Below, one piece after another: positions 43,545-55,217 of a stretch of 64,000 bases of DNA (its first letter is position 1; the number at the start of each line of letters is the position of its first letter). The DNA comes from Aradus depressus (Eukaryota; Arthropoda; Insecta; Hemiptera; Aradidae). The stretch spans positions 47,199,213 to 47,263,212 of the forward strand of contig OY759215.1 of assembly GCA_963662175.1 (NCBI GenBank), read 5' to 3'. The translations under genes and the position numbers were made by a program. The notes under the pieces are model-generated. The model ran no database searches. It saw only the letters and a list, made by a program, of their open reading frames with translations, and was not told the DNA's origin.

Positions 43545-43965
43545 ATGGAAGCAACATTTTCTACAGCAGGTTTTGTCTTTCATGCTATTTCGTAAATAAT
43601 TTTTAGTTTAGAAAAAGATCGTTCGTTGCTGGCTAAAGAAGTAGGTTATGTTAGTAAAATTCTTAACGCAAGAGTTAAATTTGGAAATAAGTTTTTTAAT
43701 TCATTTTGAACAATATAATTTAAAACAAGAATGGGACTTGATATATCTTCACGGAAGGGCACTACAGAAGAACACAACTTAATTTCTTCGCACAGTTCAT
43801 TACCCATTATGTCTTCTTCATTTGTCTCTGAGTCTCTTAACATTTCTTGAAGAGTATTACAATTCTTTTTCATACCGTCTTCATTGATATCCCAAGTGGC
43901 AACAATTTTATATAAAAAACCAAACTTGTTATCGTATTCTTACAGTAATATGAAACTCTCCTCTA
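43545..43965 (-). pseudogene. hAT transposase C-terminal (dimerisation domain) relic
   Basis: Minus strand: KIVATWDINEDGMKKNC, LKNLFPNLTLALRILLT, an in-frame stop, then PTSLASNERSFSKLKII. The NERSFSKLK block is the hallmark of the hATC dimerisation domain (consensus GERSFSKLK) in ZMYM1-type proteins. The usual NxLRSTM continuation is lost to a stop. No catalytic residues remain. Confidence 0.75.
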
Positions 43966-44073
43966 AAGAATGAAAACTATTTATAATATGAGGTAATATA
44001 CCTATTATGGGCTTAAATTTGGCTGCCTGTGTGCCTCGCACGCCTTCGCCATAGGGTCTGCATGGCTCTGCAT

Positions 44074-45165
44074 TCGGTTCTCAACTCGGACACACTGCAT
44101 GTTCTTGCAATTATTTTCGCTATAAAATAATTTTCTCGCTGGTCGCACAAGATGGGTGAGCCGCGGATTCCTGATCACAATTTTATTGGAACACTCTCCG
44201 GAATCACTAAGGTGACAGAATTTATGATAACTGACGGTGATTGTTTCTTATTACTTAGTGGGAGGTCGTGAATGAATCACTTACCGGCAATGTAAGTGAC
44301 CGTAACGTTAATAGGATCAGTTCTTTAACATGATCATTTGTGATTCACAGCTATCACTGAACGATCTCAACTGTCACCTCCCGCCCACTGATCTATTTTA
44401 AGTTATTATAAAATAGATAATAACAATTACTTCTTCCTGGATTAGTCAGTAACACTCCGATTTTATGTTGTAATCGAATCGCTGATCACTTAGTTGTGCA
44501 ATATTAATTTCACACTAGATTTTAAAAAAAAATGTCTGATATATTTTCACTGTCTTCTTTTATATTCTGAAACAATATTGGTTGGAATCATAGACCAAAT
44601 AAGTATACAAGAAATATGGTTATTTGCTCTAAATAATTTCCTTGGTTGAAATATAAAGAATTAACCAATTGATTTAGGATCGTTAGATCAATCGGAACAA
44701 GCAATATTACAAAGTGTTCGAGCCAAGAACATTCGAGCAGAAAAATATTGCACAACATTTTGTCAACATGAGAGTGTCGCAAGAGCTGATGTGACCATAA
44801 TATAACATTCTTATACCCAATACATTTTTACGCTGTACGATAAAACAAAGAAAACTGCTGATGCCGACACAGTTTGAAATGTATTTAAGAGAAGGAAGTC
44901 ATGATCAGAAAGACTCAAGATAAGAAAATCATGTTTTGGTCACATCATATATTTTTTTCATTTTATGGGTATAGTTGACGTGAGATTTTTCGTCTTATAC
45001 ATGAATATCCTATATATGCAATCCTATACATGAAAATACTCTATGATGATAATTCTCCAATATTTGTCTAATTATTTTTCAAATTACCAATAATAAAGAA
45101 TACAAAAAAATATTTTTAAATTCGTTGCTTTGCGTTACAATTTTAATATAGTTTTAAACTATGTC
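44074..45165. other. No gene recognised
   Basis: Only small ORFs. A phrase 'aaaatcatgttttggtcac' (about 44926) also occurs in the LTR-element interior. Confidence 0.5.
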
Positions 45166-45167
45166 CT

Positions 45168-45300
45168 ACAGAAATTTATTTTACATTCTTTGGGGCGCAA
45201 TAACCATGCTCATATTGGTTGTTCTTATCTCAAATCTGAGGGCATTCAAACATCAGAAATCACTACATTTGTTTCCAAAGTTACAATAGGCTTATGGTAA
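45168..45300 (-). repeat. Rep-beta fragment
   Basis: 'tttattttacattctttggg' and 'tctcaaatctgagggcatt' match the reverse of 46740-46830. Confidence 0.6.
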
Positions 45301-46420
45301 GAGAAATAAGAAATGTAGGTTCTGAACGCGAGAGAATAGAGAGTGAGAATTGAGAAAGAAAAAGAAACGCTGTTTATGACGCCGAAAATGTTGTTCCTCC
45401 GAGCATGATGCAACAATTGCAATTTCTCAACTTAATTCCCTATTTTGGACGATGGTCCTGGACCATTATTCTCATATTCTGAGTCTGTATCACTGTCTGT
45501 CATGATTTTAGGGTTCACCAACGGGGTGAGTGAAGCGGAAGAGTGACTTGAGAAGGCGCCTCGGGCTGCTCCTTCGAGCAGACTGGCTGTTGCTGAGACA
45601 GTCTCACTGAGACGAGCTTCGGGAGGCTGGGTGGGGAGCGCTCCCCTCTACTGCCCGCCCAACGATCCCCAACTGCCACTCTCAGAATTCAAAAATATTA
45701 AATGCTTTAACTCACCCCTGTGCGCAAACCACTCATTCGATTTGGAATGTAGGGTCTTTAATAGGTGCCCTCACAGTTTATACACTTAGTTTTCTAAAAA
45801 ATACATATTTTTGGGGACAAACTAAAACACCAGTGCGGAGTGGGTCTGGGAAGTATTTAGCGCGTCACATAATTTCGTGACTGATTTACCAGCTTAGTCC
45901 CCAAATTTAGTGCGCGTAAAGAAGCTTCACTTCAAAAACTAAAGATTATTACATGATAAAGTTGACAATCCTACTCATTGCAGGGCGGGGTTCTATAGTT
46001 TAGAAACTACTAATCCTTTGGAGGAAGACGACCATGTGATACTATCATTGATCCTTTATTGAGACTGCAGTGATCCAGCACAGAGGTTCCTGGAGAAATG
46101 CATCTCCTATTGTCCAAAGTGAAACAAACTTATAATTTTTGAAGACAATACCCTGGAGGAGGTTTTCTCTGGAGGTCTTTGTTCCTGGGGCACTAGGGGG
46201 TCCTCCCAGTTTGCACTTCACCCCTCTCATATCTGCACAGGTCTCTCTAATGGAGGATTGTTTCTGTCGGCCAGATAGTAACACTTCACTAATAGACCGA
46301 TTAGCGTGATGATCCGTCTCTTGTCTCTTTCACCGCCCACTCTCTAACATACCAGCCTTACATTCATATATCCCATCATCAAGCACAGTTTGAACAGGTC
46401 ATTTGAATTTCTCTTGGTGA
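45301..46420. other. No gene recognised; GC-richer patches
   Basis: 45500-45700 and 46045-46284 are GC-richer. The latter has a 79-codon minus ORF (MLLSGRQKQSSIRETCADM start) without recognisable domains; I do not call it a gene. Confidence 0.4.
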
Positions 46421-46429
46421 GCATTCAGA

Positions 46430-46905
46430 AACGATTGCAGCTATGAACTTTCAAGTTGGAAGAAAGATCTCACAATTGCTAACTTAGATCTGATTAGATT
46501 TTGGTGCAAATCAGACGAACATTTATACCACTTTACTTCAGAGCCCAAGTAACTAAAAAGTACATTTCATATAAAATAATTTTTTTCTAAAGTCGCTAGT
46601 TTTGCTAGATAAATGCCGAAAACTGAAATTTTGCTAGATAAATGCCGAAAACTGAAATTTTGTTTGAAATAATTGTTTTAAAAGTTTGCTTAAAAGATAG
46701 TCCTATCAAAAACTGACTTTGCCAAAAATGTTCCTTATTAATTTTTCAACTCAAAATGCTCTCAGATTTGAGATAGAACTAATACGAGTTAGGTTATAGC
46801 ACCGCAAAGAATGTCCCCATAGGGAATATTTCAAATTAATATTTAAAATAGTAGGTAACACATCATATCAATGAATTTTAAAATATATTTTTATTAAACA
46901 TAAAT
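46430..46905 (+). repeat. Rep-beta copy
   Basis: Longest copy of Rep-beta: 'gattgcagctatgaactt', 'ccaaaaatgttccttatt', 'aggttatagcaccgcaaag'. A 26-bp tandem duplication sits at about 46610-46660 ('ttttgctagataaatgccga' twice). Confidence 0.65.
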
Positions 46906-46912
46906 AAGTGAT

Positions 46913-47232
46913 AAGGCCATGACATGACTTTCTTATACCAACCACGTTTTTACACATCACTCTCCTCCCACTCCACCCTTCTCAAATTTATTTCAGAATG
47001 GCATTTCTAGGTATAGGAAAGTGATTCTCAGAATTACGCTGTACAAAACAACAAAGAATGCCAACTGATGTCAACACATTACTTTCTTACCCAGTAATGT
47101 CAGTTTAGATGAATTTGACATGGGGAAATGGCAAGGGGGGAGGGGGAAAGGGGAATGGGAGAGGGGATGAGAGGAGATGTAAAAGCATGGTTTGTATAAG
47201 AAAGTCCTGTTATGACCACATCACGTATATTC
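46913..47232. repeat. FB-gamma foldback element, complete
   Basis: Left arm 'ggccatgacatgactttctt', 'accaaccacgtttttacac'; right arm inverse 'tgtaaaagcatggtttgta', 'aagtcctgttatgaccac'. Arms about 50 bp are clear and extend with mismatches; a purine-rich stretch (47115-47185) lies inside. Confidence 0.65.
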
Positions 47233-47995
47233 TTTGTATATAATTTTTTTAAATATGGTCAATATTGTTTTAATGTAAATATTTCTATCAAATATTTCTT
47301 TTGTATTTAAATAAAAGTATATATTTGAATAATTCAAAACATTTAAAAGATTTATTGAGGATCAAAAAATATATATTATTAGGGAACACCCCACGCGAGT
47401 TTTCACGTTACGAAAATGTGTGCGACCATTCGAGTTTCAACGTTGAAATAAATGAGACCATCGAAGTTCTTTGTGATTGACTACAAGGTCCAACGTTCCG
47501 TTATTTTAATGCTCATGTGACCCTGGTATAATATATTACTACCTACTACCGAATAAGCGGTTAACTGGTAAACGTTATTGATGTCATTTTGTACTTTTTA
47601 TTTGTGTAATTAACGTAAATTTTCAGGAAGTTATCCGCCCTGATGTTAACTGAGTATGGCATGGATCATTTTATAAAATATAATGTGGGCTATATTTATA
47701 ATAACATACCTATATAATTATATGTTTTGCATATAAAACGAAAAATGCAAAGAGCTAAGATGTTCTCCTTGAGTTCCCCCTCACTTGGTTCATTTGGAGC
47801 AGGTAGTTCCCTCCATTGAACACCTGCCCAAACCAAACAGTGGCCACATCCTTTTTCCTGTTTAGCTTGTACATATTGTACTGTAGCAGGTTACCCGAGG
47901 TTGCCCCTGTAATAATTTTGCGTAATAATATTTAACCTTGAAGTTTATTACGTGCGATGTCCAGATTAAGAAGAAAATCCTTTTTCGTCCCCCCA
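47233..47995. other. No gene recognised
   Basis: Nothing supported. Confidence 0.45.
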
Positions 47996-48128
47996 TCGGA
48001 ACCATCGTATAACGTCCCATCTGTAAGTTGTTGTGCTTAATGTTTTTTACCTCCCAGACAAAAAACCTAAGTGCCTCGGCCGGGTTTCGAACCTAGATCT
48101 TAAGCTTTGTAAGCATGCGCGCATACGA
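47996..48128 (-). repeat. SINE fragment, copy I (diverged)
   Basis: Keeps the 'gggtttcgaacc' box B region and 'gcatgcgcgcata' towards box A; the 3' half is missing. Confidence 0.7.
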
Positions 48129-48984
48129 TTAGAAAAATACTTATATATTGATCTGTAAAACTAATTTTTATTTTATGTCTTACAACAAATATGGACAATT
48201 ATTTTTGATTAAATTATGTTTTAGTTATACGATTTCATCACTTTCGTCGGTGTAATACGACCGTTCACCTATTATCTAATAGGCAGTGAACTAAAAAGAG
48301 TAATTTTTATAAGCTCCTAGGTGAAAATTAAGATATTAGATACTTTATAAAAAAGCAGGATTATGCTGAGCGGTTTAAGTGATTCATACCGAAATTCAAG
48401 TGACTCGGTATATTTTTTTCAAAAAATCTCGAACTTTTACATTTAGGTACAACAATTTTTCTGTTACGGCTCTCTTCTGAGAGTGGCCATGACCTTACTT
48501 TTTATGTATCTAGATACATAAACCAGAAATAAACATATTACATTATGTCAAAGCACACTAAACATGTCATGTTCCCATGTTTGCGATCAAACAGACATTA
48601 CATTGCAAATAGTTTCCACTTATTTCCAGACATGTTGAATATTCTTCAAGAGATTCTGATTTTTTTTTTTAGCCATTATTATATTTGACTGGTTTAAAAT
48701 TAGAATTTTCTCAGAATAATATATATTCAAATGATCTGAATATTACTTGCATAGAATAATTTAACACTTAAGTGATCCTGGTGCTCCAATAAAGTTCACA
48801 TTTAGGCGGTAATATTATGTAGGTAAGAATGTGTTATAAAGTTCAGATATTATGCGAATAACATTTCGTACGTTGCTTCTACATGATTTCTTTACATTTC
48901 CTCACCAAATCTTCTCGTAATCGTCTGATAAATTTTTAGTAAGATTGGAATAGAAAATTAAATAACATCAAAATGATTTTAAAA
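48129..48984. other. No gene recognised
   Basis: Nothing supported. Confidence 0.45.
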
Positions 48985-49137
48985 AAAGTCGTCGGTGAAT
49001 CACCGTTAATGTACTTCCACAGAGCGAATAATCAATTAACTTGTCCCTTCCCCTCCAAAACTAGTAGACCCTTTGGGTTAAAAGTTTATAGTTGACTTAC
49101 ATAGGGGCTTCTGAATCCTCATACTATAACTTTGTGT
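48985..49137 (-). repeat. Rep-alpha tail fragment
   Basis: 'gtcggtgaatcaccg' to 'cttctgaatcctcatac'. It abuts the hAT terminus at 49138. Confidence 0.75.
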
Positions 49138-49940
49138 CCAGAGTTGGGCGTAATCAATTACATTTTGTAATTAATTATCGTTACGATTACTAAAAACCAC
49201 GTTTACTTGATAATTAGGTTACCATGTAATCATGACTACAAGTAAGCTTTTCTGCTGATTACTAAGTAATTAGGTTACCAGGTAATCACGATTAACAAGT
49301 AATCGGTTGTGCCGATTACTTTTTGTAATGAATAACATAAAATTTCGAAACTGTTGAGAAAGCCTAATAGCATTAGATAAAAAAGCTAGTAAATTAAATT
49401 AAAATCAAGTATAAAAAGTTATTAGTAAATAAAAGCTAAGCATGAGGATTAAATATGATATTATCTCTACACAATACATCCTTATGTCTTGTTTATCTTC
49501 CATGAGTCATGAATTATTTTAATCAGTTTATTTTTGTTCTCGTTTAAAGTTCAGTTCAGGTGACTCAAGTTGTGAAGTGAGTAGTGTGATCGTGCCCGTT
49601 GCTTTCAATAGAGAATCTAGTGATGACGCGAAGCTTGCTGTTCTTGATGAAACGTTTTCTGAAAAAGTTGCAGGCAAATCTACCTCGAAATATCCAATTG
49701 GTTCATGTTAAAAGTGCTTGCCAGAACATCGAGTTGAAATAAGAGGTTACCGAAATATCACTTCAAATTTATTGAAGCGTTTAAAAGCACAAACATTGTG
49801 ACGCAGTAGAAGAATATAAACTTCATTTACAAAACAAAAGAATTGAGAAGCGGTCTATTTGTTATCTGCTCTGAGAATTAATTAAGATGTGAACAAGTAA
49901 CCGCTTGATGATTACGATTATAAGTAATTGTGATCGTCCT
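49138..49940 (+). mobile_element. hAT-like element relic with BED finger
   Basis: Starts cAGAGTTGGGCGTAATC, a hAT-type terminus, followed by TAATTAC-rich subterminal repeats (49150-49330). Similar TAATTAC/GATTAC repeats recur at 49898-49935 near the other end. The inverse terminus itself is not seen. Confidence 0.5.
49690..49875 (+). pseudogene. BED-type zinc finger of a hAT transposase, relic
   Basis: CLPEHRVEIRGYRNITSNLLK, a TGA, then in the next frame HCDAVEEYKLHLQNKRIEKRS. It fits the BED finger pattern (IxGxxNxTSNLLxHLKxxH followed by xEEY). One Cys is weak and the frame is broken. Confidence 0.6.
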
Positions 49941-49984
49941 TACAAACAAAAATTTAATATAAAAATCTCAACTTTAATTCATTT

Positions 49985-50320
49985 TTCATTATCTTTATTA
50001 TTTTTTTGTACTCTATTCTTAATTTTAATTTAATTTTTTTTTTTTTACTTCTCTTCCTATTTCTCTCTTCTTCCCCTTTTCTTTTTTTCCCCCCTTTTTA
50101 ATTTTTATTGTGTTAGATTTTTTAAATTTATAGAATTTAGAATATAGTAATATACATCATTAATTTGCTCTACAGAAACAATTTCTAATATTCTAATAAT
50201 ATTACTTTCATCTTCATCAGAGTTTCTAATATATTTAGATAAATATCTTTCTCTAATAGTATTATAAAAAGGACAGTTTAATAAAACATGAACAATATCT
50301 TCTTTGAGTTCTCTAGAGCT
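49985..50320 (-). repeat. Second, very short copy of the left-edge LINE (3' end)
   Basis: 50129-50320 is nearly identical to 12-203 in this window, covering about the last 65 codons. The frame ends at a TAA near 50104, then a purine-rich 3' UTR follows to about 50000. It supplies the 3' end the first copy lacks within the window. Confidence 0.85.
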
Positions 50321-50985
50321 ACACTAAGTACTGAATGGCAGAGCCCGTTTAAGAGGCCTCCTCTCAAGCACACTACGCAGCGCTCTCCTCTCCACCGCCT
50401 CCCTCACTTCCACACTTTGCCAGCCTCATGATTGACACTAAGTGTGGTTTCCGTTGTTCTAGGTTTTATTTGGGCCTCTCTTCTTCTCCCAGCCCGGGCA
50501 GCTACCCTACGATCAAGGAGAACCACTTTTTAACAGTATGCTAATTCCAGTTCGTGGTTTACAAAAAAAGAAAACAGCAATGACGGCAAAAATAAAACAA
50601 AAATTCTGAGCTCCCAGACCGAGTTCAACTCGCAATTAAACCAATTCAGAGTTCACTTATAGAGTTTGAACCGACAGATAAATCAGATATATATTTTTTT
50701 TTTTTTTTTTTTTGACACGATCTAGAATTGTAATCTGAGAAATAGCTAGTTAGTTCGTTATTCTTCTTTCATGAGTGGTAACATTCATCGGAGATAAGAT
50801 GTAGTTATTCTATGTTAAATCATTAATTTTACATTTAGCCTAGGAATGACAAAGAAACATATAATTTATGATTTTTCATTCGGAAAATTGAGAATGTTCA
50901 AAGTAAAACCATGATTGACTGTGCCACTTCTCTGAATGTGCCTAGAAGGGAAGTGTAGAGCATTCCACTCATTTCAAAGTGAAAG
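50321..50985. other. No gene recognised; GC-richer start
   Basis: 50325-50520 is GC-richer and unidentified; a T run lies at about 50693-50714. Confidence 0.45.
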
Positions 50986-50989
50986 AAAA

Positions 50990-51200
50990 GTAGCCAGTGA
51001 ATCACCTTAAATGTTCTTCCCCAGCACGGAGTATTCAATTGAATTCTCTTAAATTTTCTGTCGATACATTTTTTACATCGGCAGTTAATTGGGTTTTTGA
51101 GTTGAGCCCCTCTTATCACACCTTTTCCTTCCCCTAAAAATTAATAGAAGTCGTCCTTATGGGGTTCTAGATACTTTTAAATGTTTGTGAACACGTTTCC
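50990..51200 (-). repeat. Rep-alpha copy (partial)
   Basis: 'gccagtgaatcacc', 'tcgatacattttttacatcg' and 'aaaaattaatagaagtcgtcc' mark the tail and one unit. Confidence 0.7.
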
Positions 51201-51270
51201 CAGACACACACACACTCAGGCAGACAAGATGTCAATGTTTTATTGATCTGGCGCCAGGATGGATTTCATT

Positions 51271-51340
51271 CAGGCTCGGGACCATCGCGTCCTATCCGAA
51301 GGATGACGTGCTGAACTTTTTTTCACTTCTCGGATAAAAT
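51271..51340 (-). repeat. SINE fragment, copy J
   Basis: 'caggctcgggaccatcgcg' to 'ctcggataaaat', internal part only, abutting Rep-alpha. Confidence 0.65.
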
Positions 51341-51342
51341 TT

Positions 51343-51490
51343 TTTCGTCGGTGAATCACCGGCTTTGTATTTCCTCAGGACAATATAATCAATTACGTTT
51401 TCTCTTTCCCTCCAAAGTCAATCAACCTTTTGGACTAAAAGTCAATATTTGGCTTACATAGTGGCTTCTGAATCCTCATAACCTCCTTTA
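51343..51490 (-). repeat. Rep-alpha tail fragment
   Basis: 'ttcgtcggtgaatcaccgg' to 'ggcttctgaatcctcata'. Confidence 0.7.
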
Positions 51491-53030
51491 CTATATACTC
51501 GTGATATAAAGAGTAGATCTACTTCGTCCCACATTTGCTACATTGTCTTTTATTTATTTATTACATTTTTTAACTAAAAAAAAAAAAAAAAAAAAAAGCG
51601 TTAAATTCCACTTTATTTCGATTTATTACATAAGTCCATTAATTCTGACCGTCAGGTAAGGTATTCAGGGCTGAGGTCCTGTCTATCAGGCGAAATTTAT
51701 CTTAACTTTCTAACGTTACTGTACCAATAAGTCAAGGGGTGGAGAGGGTTGAAACTTGTTTTGATACAAATGGGATTACTACTTTACAATTATTAGTTTC
51801 GGAGATGTAAGCGTTTCGTTTAACATATTTTCGTTGCATCCGTGCTCCCGGCGTTACCCTCTTAAGATAAATTGGTGAAACAGTGTCTAAAAAAATCATT
51901 ATTGCATGCTCCGATTTTTTCGCCAATCGGAATATTAAATATATATTCGGTACAAAAATAAATTATGTTTAGTAACGTTTTTTTTTTTAAATTTTGCAAT
52001 ATAACATGGTTCGAAAAGGAATCAGGTTTCATAATCCAACCTGGAAACATTTATTACAGAAGATATTATTAACATTTATTACAACTCTATGTCATTCCTT
52101 TTATTACACTTTTAATGCATCTGAGTTGCATATGTGCACTATGATTTCCTCAATGAAAAAATCGGTTCTAGTGTAGGAGTGCATGCGTTCCAACTTACAT
52201 AATGAAACTTTTAAGTGGGTTTAGTTGCCTATTCATAAAAATATGTACATCAAGTTCTTCAGATTAGTTTCAGTAGTTGGATTTTTTCATGTTGAAAGTG
52301 CACAACCGAACAAGAACAGTAAGCAGCTACATGTAATTATGATATAACTTTGGAAACATGGAAGGAAACAAGTTTTCTTGAATGATAGTTTATAAATGTC
52401 ATTCAATTGATTCAAAATAAACATGGATTGCTTTCATTGCAAAATATTGTGGTAAATCTATTTATTTATTATCGTATTATATTTATAAATGTATTTTCTT
52501 TGTATTTCAATCGGTTCATTTAACAAAAACCTAATTATTAATATCCCCCCATATTCAAACCCAATTTATCAAATGAAGTACAAACAACATCAGAATACAT
52601 TATATAACAAAGTTCTCAAAGTTCGATATACAAAGTATCAAAGTTCGATGAAAAATGTCTTGCTTGGAGAGAAGTTCAAGAGATTCTTCATCAGAGAGAC
52701 AATGTCGTTCAATGAAAGTATTTATATTCAAGCGCAGTAGTAAAAACTCAACGAATCATTAATTACAAATTTCGCCGTTCTCATCTAATGATAGCTGTTT
52801 TATGACTCGAAATAATTTCCGAAAAAGGTGAGTAATAACTAAAAACTTACGCCATTGTTATGTTACACAAAATGATAACATATCAATTTACCTTTATATT
52901 CCTGCTAAAACAAAAAAAATCTTTAAAAAAAAATTTTTGCCCACCCTCTAAAACCGAGGTTAACGCTCCTCTGTTGTGATTCCTCCCCTTGTGAACAGAG
53001 AAACAAACACACAATGACAGGAAAGTATTT
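51491..53030. other. No gene recognised
   Basis: Poly-A at about 51577-51597. Small ORFs only. Confidence 0.5.
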
Positions 53031-53034
53031 TTGG

Positions 53035-53130
53035 CATAATCTGGGGAACAAAAAACATGAAATTCAGATGAAGAATCGACATCGAATTTCTCACTCATTA
53101 CATGATTTTCCCTATACTTCTTATAGCTGG
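53035..53130 (-). repeat. Rep-alpha head fragment
   Basis: The reverse of 'agggaaaatcatgtaatgag', 'gagaaattcgatg' and 'gaatttcatgttttt'. Confidence 0.6.
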
Positions 53131-53339
53131 TAAGTAAGAATAATAACGATATTTACCTATTTACGCTTAATACCAATTTAAAGTATACATTTCCAAATAT
53201 TTATCGTTATTAACACATTGTTAGGGGGATTATTCTTGCTACAAGTTTCTAACAATGTCTTATAAGCGTACCCAATTCTGCATGGGGTCTCAGAGGAACG
53301 GTACCAATAGTATATCTGTGGATCGCAATCAGTGGGTCT

Positions 53340-53515
53340 ATTGGGGTCTGGTGATTCAAATAGCGAATCACAGTTATGGGACGTCACAACACAATGAGCC
53401 AATCAGCTCACAAATAATAATATATAGTCTGTTCTTTGATTGGCTGTTTGTGCTGTGACGTTACATAACACTGATGTTATGATTCTGATAATATTCGTAT
53501 CACCAGATCAACCAG
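53340..53515. repeat. MITE-like inverted repeat
   Basis: The left arm 'ctggtgattcaaata...gacgtcacaacacaatgagccaatca' and the inverse of 'tgattggctgtttgtgctgtgacgtta...atcaccag' pair over about 55 bp with gaps. Confidence 0.5.
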
Positions 53516-53694
53516 CGTTATTGGAGAGGCCCGAGAACCTTTCTAGGCTTCGAATTCAGCTAACATGCAGTACAAATCCGCGTCAATCCTCAGATGACTG
53601 TTCCATAAATTTTAGATTGATATCCTATTCAACATATATTTTTTGTCACAAAATTTGGTCGTAACTGTTACTTTTACGCAACAACCAGTTTTCC

Positions 53695-53895
53695 CTTCAG
53701 CCAATTTCGCTGAAATTTCAGAGGTTAATCAATTTCAGAGGTTAGTCAAAACCCAATGAGGAAATAACCTCTGAAGGGTTTTGACTTGAAAACGTGAAAT
53801 TTTAAAACATCGGCAGTTTTTGTGGTTTTTGAGTTGAGTCCCCTCTGATCCCCCTTCCCTTCTGTCGATTCCGCTAAAAATTAATAAGTATGTAC
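53695..53895 (-). repeat. Rep-alpha copy (partial)
   Basis: 'aaacatcggcagtttttgtgg', 'ttttgagttgagtcccctctg', 'ttccgctaaaaattaataag'. Confidence 0.6.
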
Positions 53896-54149
53896 CAAAC
53901 AGAGGTTGAGGATGTAGCTGCAGCAGCCATGGTTTCGACTATGCCCACTTCCCTTACTAATTTTTTGTAGTAAGTTAAAGTTTACTAATCAGAAAACTCA
54001 AAAAAATTCACAATAGCAAAAACAACAAATTATAACAGATAGGGACGCAACTATGTAACAAAGAAAAAAAAAACCGAATAAACTAAATTTTTTTTTAAAA
54101 TCCACAAATGTTCAATCAAGAACTTAATTTAATAACAGCGTTGCTCCTT

Positions 54150-54500
54150 TCCCTCTGCAGCCCATATCTTAACATCCCTTCTGCAGCACACCGCTTTTCA
54201 TTCCCACCGCAGTGCACTATGATTCCCTCTGAGCACATATTTTAATATTCCTTCTGCAGCACACTGTTTATCCATTCCCTCTGCAGTACACTATCATTCC
54301 TTCTGTAGCACACTGTTTATCACTCCCTCTGCAGCACACTGTTTATCACTCCCTCTGCAGCACATCCCTTAACATTCCTTCTGCAGCACACTGCTTATCA
54401 CTCCCTCTGCAGCACGTACCTTAACATTCCTTCTGCCGCCCACTGTGTATCACTCCCTCTGCAGTTCATATATTAACATCCCTTCTTTTAACGTTCCCTC
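54150..54500. repeat. Degenerate tandem array, unit about 25-45 bp
   Basis: About ten repeats of 'ccctctgcagcacactg' alternating with 'tttatcactccc' and 'ttaacattccttctgc'. Confidence 0.85.
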
Positions 54501-54973
54501 TACCGCAATCATTATTGCTCCTCAGAGTGCAGGCACATAGTTTAACAATTTCTCCGGTTCTCTCTGAACACTTTCTGAAAATGCTATTCAGGTTCAACAA
54601 CGTCCGCGCCCTGCTGGACGAGACATATAGACACTTTAGACTTGAGTCATGAGGGTTTGACCACCCCTGCTCAGACTGAAATCTAAATAACAACCTGTTC
54701 TTTTCTGTATATAAATATTTTTTTATACACCTTCACAACAGCAGCTTTAGTATACTATAATAACTGTAATTTGTGAGTCACGCCGAGTCACTGCTACCCC
54801 CCCTTATCACTTGACTCACATCCTAAAAACATTTAATCTTAAGTCTCCTGTTGCAACTACACTAAGCTCTTTAAGCAACCTGATACCATGTCTTTTTCTG
54901 TGAGAATGTAAACGCTACGTGACAGCATTTTGAGGAAAACAGGAGTTCCAAGATAGGAAGGTACAGTAGACCA

Positions 54974-54976
<3 letters not shown>
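54501..54976. other. No gene recognised
   Basis: Nothing supported. Confidence 0.45.
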
Positions 54977-55007
<31 letters not shown>

Positions 55008-55217
55008 GATGGTATGTGAGTATGTGTAGTTTTTTGTTTTGTTTTTGGTTTGTGCCAAACAGATGAGTCAGTCTGAGTTCAAGGTAGTTCGTAGTGTGTA
55101 TCTCTTCCTCACAGATCCATGTTCCAACTTCTAGTCTGGCGAGGTTCTTAGACAAAGTTTCACCTGATTTATAGACGTCGTTTACAAGCATTTGGCACAA
55201 AATGGTTAGTTGTCCTT
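54977..55217 (-). CDS. Unrecognised coding-like exon or retrocopy end
   Basis: On the minus strand a long pyrimidine run ending in CAG (to 55218) is a strong splice-acceptor match. From 55217 an in-frame reading gives GQLTILCQMLVNDVYK, LSKNLARLEVGTWICEEE and TNYLELRLTHLFG without stops, about 65 residues of natural-looking composition. It then reaches a poly-A run (T run at 54980-55007) that would encode poly-Lys. The first Met is at 55200. I do not recognise the protein. The poly-A could be the tail of a retrocopy or a simple repeat. Either a real 3' exon or a pseudogene is possible; sequence past the poly-A is probably not coding. Confidence 0.3.

Larger units (their letters stand above)
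42848..44073 (-). mobile_element. hAT-like DNA transposon relic
   Basis: The left end CAGGGCCGTGCAACGAG, followed by 'ggccgctcgtgtacaaaac', resembles the termini of ZMYM1-type hAT elements. The right end ('aaatttggctgcctgtgtgcc' to 'ggctctg') looks like the corresponding inverse terminus. Transposase remains lie between. No 8-bp TSD could be confirmed. Confidence 0.4.

Noticed and set aside
54871..54976. C-terminal extension of the 109-codon minus ORF past the poly-A run
   Set aside because: Reading through a homopolymer into AT-rich DNA; unlikely to be translated.
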